From contig NC_092628.1 in the NCBI RefSeq assembly GCF_039555335.1, positions 80,750,315 through 80,814,314 of the forward strand: a stretch of 64,000 nt of DNA, written 5' to 3'. Within the stretch, counting starts at the first letter, position 1. Each line of letters opens with the position of its first letter. The notes below the pieces were generated by a model. That model saw nothing but the letters and a program-made list of their open reading frames with translations. It made no database searches and had not been told where the DNA came from. Below are positions 44,501 to 56,500 of the stretch, piece after piece. Origin of the DNA: Amphiura filiformis. Its lineage: Eukaryota; Echinodermata; Ophiuroidea; Amphilepidida; Amphiuridae. A program made the translations under genes and the position numbers.

Positions 44501-47500
44501 ACCCGAGTTACATTCAAATGTGGTTATATACATGTAGGTAAGATGTAGGAGTAGGATATGTATAAAGGTACCGTAAATAGTTTCATACCTTAACCAGTGT
44601 CTGAAATAAGGAAATAAAGGAGCTTGTCCTGTGGACAACCTAAGCATCAATTCTGCTTGTCTTCAAAATATTTTTAACTGAGTGATAATTTGTTGGTGCA
44701 AAAAATCAAATTTGTTTGATGCTTTTTATACCATACCTATGAATTCGAACCCCAGGGAACGAAACATGCTGAACAGGTGAACATTACAATGTACACAGGC
44801 TGGAAAATAAGTGGGGGCCAGGTGCCATTTAGCCCCTGGTTCATTGAAAATAGCCCCTGGTTCCCTGTGAACCAGGGGCTATTTTTTAAACAAAGTAGCC
44901 CTTGGTCCGGTGCTTCTTATTTCCCAGCATACACAAATGACATTGAAACATGTCAATTTTTTTAATTTATTATAAATCGTGATTTTGGAGGTAAAAATAT
45001 ATGGTTGTCAAGTGCATGGCTCATCATGGTTGTCCTCTGTGATTTAGTACAAGAAGATAATTGCTTATTTCAAACACTGATCAGTACCTAATACTTCTCT
45101 ACCAAGCACCTGCAACACTAAGCATCCCATGTCATCTTTTTCTTCTTTTTTCCCCCTTCTGTTTTGCAATTGCGTAATCATTCGAAGTCATGTTGGCCCA
45201 GCAATGATCACATGCATGCATGGTTTGCTATCGCTGGTCCGCCTGGTCGGTTGTTCCACACCTGAGGGGTCACTCGTTCAAAACCTCGGAGGAGAAAACA
45301 ACTTTTTCTTTCTTCCTTCCTTTCTCTTTGTCAAAACCCAATTAGGCTAGGGTTATTGTGTCAATTTGATTTAAACACCAATGGCACCACTAAAAACAGG
45401 GTATCAAATCTCCCTCCAATGTGTTACTGCATTTTGTATTGGTAGTGGTACAGTGTAGGAAATACCCTTGGCTTAGTTCGGCTTCACATAGTAAATGTGA
45501 ATGGAATTTCTCATAATATATAGGATGCTTCTCCAGTTAAAGGTATCATTTGATCTTCATTCACATTTAAGATAATTTTATGTGGTTGTGACTCATTCCT
45601 CAGGTTGTAGACACCAGTAAAGGGATAGATGCTATTCCTGAATGGTTCCATGGAAGTCGACTCAACTATGCAGAGAATATGTTGAGATATGATGATGACA
45701 GAGTAGCAATATTTGCAGCAGGTAAGCTATTGTACAGATGATGAAACAACCCAACTTTCAAATAAATTGGTTAAAATTAGACTGTAGACATCATATTATT
45801 TTACATAACTCTAGGTCGTTGACAAGGTTGATATATGGGGAGGTGCATATAATAGTCTTTCAAAAATGTCAAAAATGAAAATGAACTCAGTTTAGTGTTT
45901 AATGGAAAAAAGTACTCAATGCCCCCCTATTTTGAATATACACAACACTATTTTTCAGACCTTCGTTTTTGATGAGCTCAATTGCACCAGAGCTCCTACA
46001 GCTCTCCTTAACAACATTTCAGGATCAGGATTATTACTGAGCACCTCACTACTTGAATCCATATGTTTAAATACAGATATGAAAAGATTGAGCTCCTTGT
46101 TGAGCACCTTAGTAAACACAGGAGAGCGATTAACCGAGCTCCTGCAATTTTCAAAAATGAAAGCCTGATTTTTACCATTTTTGTGATTTAAAAAAAAAGA
46201 ATAATTGTCAGTATCACCAACTTACTGTAGTATCACACAAACATAAAATCATTAACTACACTCTACAGTATAATGATGCATATTCATATGTATCGGTAAA
46301 CGTAAATAGAATTAAAAAAAAAAAAATTGTTGGAAAAATGTTAATATTTACAAATTCTACACTTAAGGTGATCCTAATTACACACATATGTGTGACAAAA
46401 CCAATTACATATCTGTCAGTTCTATCCCTTAATGCTCACAATACAATACAATATACATTTTGTATGAAATAGATGCGAGTAACAGCTGGTATCAATTTAC
46501 TGTTATTGATTTGCATGACTTAAACCTGGATACAATTGATTTTAGAAAGTGTAATGGTGATGCATATTTATTTAGTAGAAACATTTGCTACAATTGTTTT
46601 AAAAGAAGACGGAAGGTAGGCAAGCAGAAGACAGTCAGGTAGAGGGACAGACAGGCACACCTCCACACAGACACCCACCCCCATACATAACTGTAAACAT
46701 CGCAAACTTGAACAAAATACACAGTTTACCTTGCAGCATACACACAAACTTCAGACTCTTATTTAAAACCGTGGACAAACCCTGTTGTTTATAATATATT
46801 TTCATGCTTATTGTGATCTATCGATACCATCCTGCAAGCAGGCGACTGTGTAGTTTCCATGTGACTCTCCAGTATTGATATTGTGGTTTTATCGTTACAG
46901 CTGAAGGTAAAGACAATGTTGAAAGAGTGACATTCCATGAACTGAAGCAAAAGGTTGCCCAGTATGCTGCTGCCATGAAAGAAATGGGGATTAAGAGTGG
47001 TGATAGAGTAGTGGGTAAGTCATTCCATCAAATGTTATGTTCTGTTTGCAATAATCTGTTCAATGTTTCATAGCTTTTCATTTTGTGTACATGACTCAAT
47101 CAGCCAATCAGAGTCCCACTTTTGTGTTTACACAGTGCTGTGCTATTCACCCTTTGCAGGGTCATCTCAAAACAAGGTTCTACCTGCAAAGTGTTTGTTG
47201 TGTTTCCGTGTGCCTGTCAATTGTGCGCTTTAATTACCGTTAACGATTTGAAAAAGCTGTCTTGCACATTGCTAAAAAGCGTGAGAAATAAAAAATGCAC
47301 TTTTTGCGCATGCATTTGCAGGGAGAACCTTGTTTGGTAGCAAGATGGCGGATCTGTGAAAGGGCAAATAAAGGCAAACAAGTGATGTTATTTTCTGCAA
47401 GACAAGCAATTTTAGTGTTTGAATTTTTTGAATATTCCTTTTTCACAAAACAAATAAATCATTTACTTTATATTTACAACCAATGGTGAAAATTTGAAAA

Positions 47501-50500
47501 GAAAGAAAAAAGATCATTAATAGAAAAAAAATGCATATGGAAATGGAACTGTCTTGATATAATTCCTACAAATGAATTTCATTTGAATCACTAGGTTACA
47601 TTCCAAACTGCGAGGTAGCCATAACAGCCATGTTAGCTGTAGCAAGTATAGGAGCTGTGTGGAGTAGTACATCACCAGATTTTGGTGTTACTGTAAGTTA
47701 CACATTCTTATGGCTTAAAAATTAATAAAACACAGGGGGCGGATTTAGGGGGGTGGGTACCCCCTAATTTTTGCAGAGCGGCGCCTGGCTTTGTGTGGGC
47801 GCTGAAGTGGCGTTGTGTTCAGAAATTGCTGAGGACAGCACATCCCCCCTCAGACGCCCACTTGCGGCACGCTACCGCGACGCCATGGCCGCTTCGCAGT
47901 CATTTGTTACATCAAGTTTTCCTCAAATTGGGCGCCTCCCCTATTGAAAATTCCTGGATCCGCCCCTGAAACATATTCATTACACACAGAGAATTATATA
48001 TGCTATTTTACACCTTAGTGAGTCAATGACGTCAGTGCGTATTTCATTCCAAATTGCGAACATTCACTCAATGCGCTGGTGTACACATTTAAAGATGCCG
48101 CATAGATGAGCTCACAAATGTGTCACAACTGATTCACTCAGATGAAAAACGCAACTGTTTCCATTCAATTCCTGAACAGACTACAATGTTTGGGTTCCTT
48201 TCAGTACATATTTGTGAGATTGTACGTTATTTTCTATTACATAACAAATGTCAAATTCTTAATTGCTTTTTTGGTGCCTTGTTGCAGGGTGTACTGGACC
48301 GCTTCAAACAGATTCAACCCAAGCTAATCTTCTCAGTTGATGCAGTGGTATATAATGGCAAGACACATGATCACTTAGCTAAACTAAGACAGGTGGTACT
48401 GGGTCTACCAGAACTGGAGAAGGTTGTGGTTATACCATATGTGAAAAATAAGGGTGATATAGATGTGGCTGATATCAAAAATAGGTATGTCTGCTACTCT
48501 GAAGGTTCTATAGTGTGTCTTGTCTGAAATTGAGAGTAACGCCACGTTGGATGTGGTTGCATCACAACTGTACCAACATATTGCCCTTCTAGCATGTGTA
48601 TATGTCACACAGGATTAGGTTAGCGGGCGCGATTAGAATCTGCGACTTCGAATTCAAACATGGTCGTTACTCTCAACTTAAGAGATTTGAAAAAGTGATA
48701 CTATATAATTGAAATCGGAAATAAAAGACAGTTTTCCAAACTGTTTTATTCCCAACTGTATCATGGGAGTTAGGCCAAGAGTTGGGTTACAGCAATACCT
48801 ATCATTACAATTTGTTGCTGGGCAGGAAATACCTTATATGTAATTCCAAAGGTCAAATGCAAAACCTCTTATGCAAAAATACATAAACCTTATCTGTGCA
48901 ATTTTTGTAAAATTCTGTGAATACCACCTAATTTTAAACAAAGTCATCATGTAGTATACTTCTACAATTAACATATCAGAGATGTTTATAAGCTACTATT
49001 AATGCCAGTGCACATATATGTTGAAAAAAAGCACACCAAACAGTGCATCTTGGCGGATTCGAACTGGCAACCTTCGTAATACTAGCACGACATTCTAACC
49101 AACTGAGCCACAGAGAAAAGAAGAGAAGGGAGAAGAGTGGAGGATTGAAATCTATAGATATTAAGTTCAAGTAATACCTATAGATATTAATCCTCTGATC
49201 TTTTGTAGTGTGCATCTGTGGTTCAGATGGTTAGAGCATTGTGCTAGTATTACAAAGGTTGCCGGTTTGAATCCGGCCAGATGCTCTGGTTTTATTTTTC
49301 AACGTTTATCTGCGCTTGCAGCTCTGGGTAATTAAAATTTGTCTTCTCAACCCAGAGAACCAATTCCTTTTAATTGCTAATAATATTTGACTTGCAACAT
49401 AACCTAATTATGTGCCTTAATAATTCCTTGTTGTTCCATAGCACATTCCTGGGTGATTTTCTGGCATCCGGCAAGCAATCAGATGGCTCTGTTCCACCAC
49501 TCACATATGAACAACTGCCTTTCAATCATCCACTTTATATCATGTATTCATCTGGTACAACAGGTGTACCTAAATGTATGGTACACTCAGCAGGGGTAAG
49601 TTACATGTAATAGGTACCAACATTCCTAGTTCCACAAGTTTGTAATTATGTGAATAAAACAGGTATTCATTTTTGGTGTGTAAACCAGGTCAAATAGTAA
49701 GTAAGGCTAAGATATGCAAAGATTGCGTAACTTTTAGTGAATAGATTCAGACAAGTAATATCATCTAATGTACTCTTTCAACAACTAAGCAGAATGCCCA
49801 AGTGTGACTTGTGTTCCATTTTGTCCAGTTCTATTATGTACCATGGGTAGTTCTATTATGTACAATGGGAATCTGAATTTGATTTAGCCAATTAAATTAA
49901 ATTTAATGTACCAACTAAATTTAGAATTGTTTCCTTTCATCTCATCAAGTTGCCTTGCCAAGGAATGAACCCAGGACCTCATGCATTAGAATAGAAGGCA
50001 ATAGTGGTTATTCCTCCTTTCACCATCTTGTGGGTACAAATTAATAAGCGTGTACTGTATATTTGTTCATATACTAGTCCAAGTTAAACACACTTACGTG
50101 CAGATGTTTGATAGCTACCAGCTATCTTTCTCAATACTACTGTTGATGTGATGATCGCTGTACAGCTGTTGTTGATCGCTGCTTGGCAACAGAGTTTCCA
50201 GACGATTTCTCCATCAACAGGTCGTCATAGATGTGACTTAGGTTGTACTGGCCCTCGTCTCGGTTCATTGTTGCTCCTTGCTTTCTGATGGTGATGGCCT
50301 CCTTTATCCATCTTGTGTATTTATCACTCTCTTTTCCGACAATCCTTGCCTCCTCCCAATTGATGATTTGTGACATTACCGTATGTTGAAGGGGTGTCTG
50401 AGCGTGTCGCTAGAGTCATGAAGTCTTATAACATCCATGCCGCCATGAAACCCCACACCTCTTTACGCAACCTTCTCATCCATCCGAAAGATAAACGCGA

Positions 50501-53500
50501 GCCGCAAAATTCTACGGATGTCATTTATTCTATTCCATGCAAAAACTGTGATCTCACATACATAGGTGAAACCGGTAGAAAATTCGGGAAGCGCTTAGAT
50601 GAACATAGAAGTGAGGCAGATAAAGTCGCTACCAATATCCGCACTAGAGCCAACAGGAAAGCTTCGCAATCTACCATCCATAAATCTGCGATAACTGACC
50701 ATGTTGTGGACAATAATCATATCATCAATTGGGAGGAGGCAAGGATTGTCGGAAAAGAGAGTGATAAATACACAAGATGGATAAAGGAGGCCATCACCAT
50801 CAGAAAGCAAGGAGCAACAATGAACCGAGACGAGGGCCAGTACAACCTAAGTCACATCTATGACGACCTGTTGATGGAAAAATCGTCTGGCAACAGTTGC
50901 CAGCAGCAATCAACAACAGCTGTACAGCGATCATCACATCAACAGTAGCATTGAGAAAGATAGCTGGTAGCTATCGAAACGTCTGCACGTAAGTGTGTTT
51001 AACTTGGACTAGTATATGAACAAATATACAGTTTTATGGAACAGTCCTGATGAATTTGTTCAAGAATAAGCGTGTACATGCATTGGATACTACGAGCAGA
51101 GTGTAGCGGATCACGCAGCTGTTGTTGTACATTGGCGTGGTATTTTGCGTTTATGCATGAAGGATTGAATGTTTAAGGCACCCAAAAAAGGCATGTACCT
51201 ACAAGATGGCGGGCAATGTGGCATCGCTTTGATTACCTAAGTAATAGAGGATACTCAAAAGAGTGATAACCTGGCCCCAAAATGCACTGCTGAATGAGCT
51301 GCAAAAATATTTGAAGCAAATGCACAACCAGGAAACGTACAGTGCATATATATTCTGATAACCATAAAGATATAAAGTAAAAGAAAGGTTCATAACAAGG
51401 CACAACCAGGAAATATCCTAAACAGTGCATACTAACCAAGGGATCACAAATAATCTTGTGGTATATTTGTTTTTAATCATTGGACAGGGAACATTGATGC
51501 AGCATCTAAAAGAGCACATTCTACATGGAAATATGACTAGAGATGATGTCATTATATACTACACCACAGTAAGTTTACATATTGTTTTAAAGCCAATTTA
51601 TAAAGGCTTTAGTAATGCTTTGCCGCAGGAGCTGTGGCGGGAAACCATTTCTTGGACTCTTTTTCATGCGTATGTTTGTAACCAATCCTCTGGCTGTCCA
51701 TCTGAGTGTCATTGTATCTGTTTGTCAGTGTGTCATTCTGTCTGTGTGTCCAAAACCTGTTGCTGCGATGGTATGACAAAATTCTTAAATCTAAATAAAT
51801 GCATTTTCTACCTCAAAATTCTATATTTTGACAGTGATTACTTTGTTTTTCTCCACATCCTTATTGGATTTGTCAATAAAGATGTCTTGCACATGAAATC
51901 ATAAAAGCAGTGAGACATTCGCTCCTGTTCAAGAACTGCCATATTGGTAAGGTGGTACTACACTCCTTGATAAATTGTGTGACTCATTTTGCAGTTTTCT
52001 CAAAAAATGACTTCACACTGGTAACAAAAGTTATATATATTATAGGGGCAAGGAATCCAATTACTTCACTGAAATTTCAGTGATTCAAGACAAGTGTTTC
52101 ATTATATGTGACATGATCAAGGGGAATGAGTCGGATGTCACTAATATTGTTTTTGAGATATTGGCAAAAACAGTGTTTAAATTCTTATGTCTTATATTGT
52201 TTTCAGCCATGATAAATTGCTCATAACTTAGTAACCAGATGTCCGATTTTGATGCGGTTTGCACCAAAATGTAGCATTTGTAAACTGCCAGAAAATGATG
52301 CAAAAAACTTCTAATTGAAAATTGCCGACATGCGACTCATTCCCCTTGATCATGTCACATATATGTTAAGAAATGAGGTACATTCTAGCTATACCTCATA
52401 AATAACATACTGCTTGTCTTGAGTCACTGAAATTCCTGTGTAGTAACTGGATTCCTTGCCCTTATAATATACATAACTTTTGTTACCAGTGTGTTATTTT
52501 TTGAGAAAAAGGGGTGCAGTACCACCTTAAGCACATGATAGCAACCAAAATGTGCAAAAATAGATGGTGAAGAGAATTACTGATGAACATTGGAATTGGT
52601 TTTTTTTCTACAGACAGGTTGGATGATGTGGAACTGGTTAGCTACAGCATTAGCTGTGGGTGCTGCAATAGTGTTATATGATGGCTCACCACTAGTACCA
52701 TCACCAAATGTACTCTGGGATTTGGTGGATAAACTGGGGTATGTACACAAAAATGTTATTTGATATCATTACGTCGGCAGAGTGCTACACTATCGTAAGT
52801 GCAGTTTGGACAGTTTTACAGGAGGAGCATTTTTGTGTTTAGCGTAGCCGTTTGTTTCAAGTAGCCATAAAATTACATGGGAATGTAAAGCAATTTGATT
52901 TTAATAATATAAACTATATAAATGGTGTTAAAGTTAATAAATCGATGAATTATTTACTGATTTAGATGTCGAAGTGCCACATACGATAGTGTTACACTCA
53001 AATAGAAATGAGTGTGAGAGTGCAACACTATCAGTATGTGCCACATACTGATAGTGTTGCACTCAAATATAAATAAGTGTAGAGTGCAACACTATCGTAT
53101 GTGCCACATACGAGAGTGTACCAGGCATTGCTAAATTAAGATATGCATAATATCGGCTCAAATATCCAATATTTTGTCATTTTATGTTTGTTAACAAGTG
53201 TTAATTTATTTTGGCACATAATATTTACAATAGCAAGACACCTTTTGCCGTAATGTTATCTCTCAAGATTAATTACTGAATCTAAAACTAAAAACCCTGG
53301 ATTTATCGTCTCTATAACCAGTCATGGGAGCTATGAACTTAGTCAGCATGGCGACAACGCATACAGCCGTCAGCGTCACAGCCAGTGATGTGTTAGAGAC
53401 TGTTTTGCACTTACGATGGTGTAGCATTCCGTGATTTTGTTGTTTAGGCCCAATAAAGTAGCGTATGTGGCACATACGATGGTCTTGCAGCAAATGAAAA

Positions 53501-56500
53501 ACAAAATTAGCGTGCAAGACTATCGTAAGTGGCACATACGATAGTCTTGCATGCATTAATTAAAATTGCATTGCACTTACGGTATTTTATTTTATTAATT
53601 AAAAAATAATTAAGCATTTTTGAAACTTAAAACCTGGTTTAAAATGTGCGTTTTTATATGGCCTTCCATAATTCGTCAAAATCTCATTTTGGCCAAAAAT
53701 GTCACTTACGATAGTGTAGCACTATACTAAGCATTTTTCTTGCATCTTCATCCAGCCGATCTATCTGGGAGAGTGAATTGCTGAAATATCCACCAGAAGT
53801 CACTTGCATGCCCATTGTCAAACAGCATAGCTACTCAAGTAGAATTGAGCTATTGTGTCATATTCTACACCCCAAAACCAATCAAATTATGTGAATTCTT
53901 TACAAACCACACCCACTTAATTAGAATGTATGATAGAAAGTGGTTAAACTGCTGGTTCTGTCATGGCACCAGTGATTGTCTGTTGGGTGTTGGAGCCATC
54001 CCTAATGTTATGGTGGAACTCCTGTTATTAATCTGTCATCCTTCCCTATGGATTAATTACATTGAGCCAATGAAGACATGCTCAAAAATATACCATTATT
54101 GTTTACTGACAACAACTCATAACCGAATGCAGTTTTCTTATATGAAGGGATGCAACATTTCAAACACATCACAAATATTCTAATATTTGTCTTCTTTATT
54201 CAATATTCATACAGAATTACTATATTAGGTACTGGGGCTAAGTGGCTACAAGTCTTAAATGACAAGAAAGTTTACCCAAGTAAGTATTCCTTATCATAAT
54301 TGCATGCCTACAATTATTTATTTCCATAATTTCCTGTCATTTGAGTTTTCTGTCTAGTCCGATAATGTTGTTGATGCTGTTGCTCTTGCAACCCCTCATA
54401 TCCTGACAAGAATACCATTCCCCAACCCAGACCAATCTGACAATATCTGTCATAACTAGGAATCCTGATATGACCCAACCAAATACAGATCATAATTCTA
54501 ATATGATTAAATTTGTTAAAACTTCAGCTGCCCATTTCAGTTTATGGCTATGAAATAATGTTGTAATGTTCCTATGTACCGTGTCGAAACAAATACCTTG
54601 TGCAGAAAATGACATTTCTTTTGCACACACATGAATTAAATTAATTAGTTTTAGCTATTTCATATGGGCACATTTGTATAAATAAAGTTTATCCATATGA
54701 TATTATTCACAATTGTAATAAATATATTTTGTTTCAGAGGAAACTCACAAGTTAGACTCTCTTCAGTGTATCTTGTCAACAGGATCACCTCTGACACCAA
54801 GCTCTTATGATTATGTCTATACCAAAGTAAAGGAGAACCTCTTACTTGGCTCAATATCAGGTATGTACTGGGTGTGTGTGTGTGGGGGGGGGATGTGTGT
54901 GGGGTGCATCTTGTCAACAGGATCACCTCTAACACCAAGCTCCTATTATACCAAAGTAAAAGAGAACCTCTTACTTGGCTCAATATCAGGTACGTACTGG
55001 GTGTGTGTGTGGGGGGGATGTGTGTGGGGGTACATCTTGTCAACAGGATCACCTCTTACACCAAGCTCCTATTATACCAAAGTAAAAGAGAACCTCTTAC
55101 TTGGCTCAATATCAGGTACGTACTGGGTGTGTGTGTGGGGGGATGTGTGTGGGGGTACATCTTGTCAACAGGATCACCTCTTACACCAAGCTCCTATTAT
55201 ACCAAACTAAACGAGAACCCCTTACTTGGCTCAATATCAGGTGCATGCACTGGGTGTGTGTGTGGGGGATGTGTGTGGGGTACATCTTGTCAACAGGATC
55301 ACCTCTTACACCAAGCTCCTATTATACCAAAGTAAAAGAGAACCTCTTACTTGGCTCAATATCAGGTACGTACTGGGTGTGTGTGGGGGGGGATGTGTGT
55401 GGGGGTACATCTTGTCAACAGGATCACCTCTTACACCAAGCTCCTATTATACCAAACTAAACGAGAACCCCTTACTTGGCTCAATATCAGGTACGTACTG
55501 GGTGTGTGTGTGGGGGGATGTGTGTGGGGGTACATCTTGTCAACAGGATCACCTCTGACACCAAGCTCCTATTATACCAAAGTAAAGGAGAACCTCTTAC
55601 TTGGCTCAATATCAGGTACGTACTGGGTGTGTGTGTGGGGGGATGTGTGTGGGGTGCATCTTGTCAACAGGATCACCTCTTACACCAAGCTCCTATTATA
55701 CCAAAGTAAAAGAGAACCTCTTACTTGGCTCAATATCAGGTACGTACTGGGTGTGTGTGTGGGGGATGTGTGGGGTACATCTTGTCAACAGGATCACCTC
55801 TTACACCAAGCTCCTATTATACCAAACTAAACGAGAACCCCTTACTTGGCTCAATATCAGGTACGTACTGGGTGTGTGTGTGGGGGGATGTGTGGGGGTA
55901 CATCTTGTCAACAGGATCACATCTGAAACCAAGCTCTTATGATTATGTCTACAACAAAGTAAAGGAGAACCTCTTACTTGGCTCAATATCAGGTACGTAC
56001 TGGGTGTGTGTGTGGGGGGAATGTGTGGGGGTACATCTTGTCAACAGGATCACCTCTTACACCAAGCTCCTATTATACCAAACTAAACGAGAACCCCTTA
56101 CTTGGCTCAATATCAGGTACGTACTGGGTGTGTGTGTGGGGAATGTGTGAGGGGTGCATCTTGTCAACAGGATCACCTCTTACACCAAGCTCCTATTATA
56201 CCAAACTAAACGAGAACCCCTTACTTGGCTCAATATCAGGTACGTACTGGGTGTGTGTGTGGGGGATGTGTGAGGGGTGCATCTTGTCAACAGGATCACC
56301 TCTTACACCAAGCTCTTATTATACCAAAGTAAAAGAGAACCTCTTACTTGGCTCAATATCAGGTACGCACTGGGTGTGTGTGTGGGGGGATGTGTGTGGG
56401 TACATCTTGTCAACAGGATCACCTCTTACACCAAGCTCCTATTATACCAAAGTAAACGAGAACCTCTTACTTGGCTCAATATCAGGTACGTACTGGGTGT

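Noticed and set aside
49212..49285. Calling the tRNA-Thr-like sequence a certain functional tRNA
   Set aside because: The cloverleaf is good, but the inverted decayed partner and lack of a nearby T-run fit a tRNA-derived mobile sequence equally well.
53815..54183. 122-codon plus-strand frame
   Set aside because: It lies in AACS intron 9 beside a repeat, has no recognised domain and no splice context.
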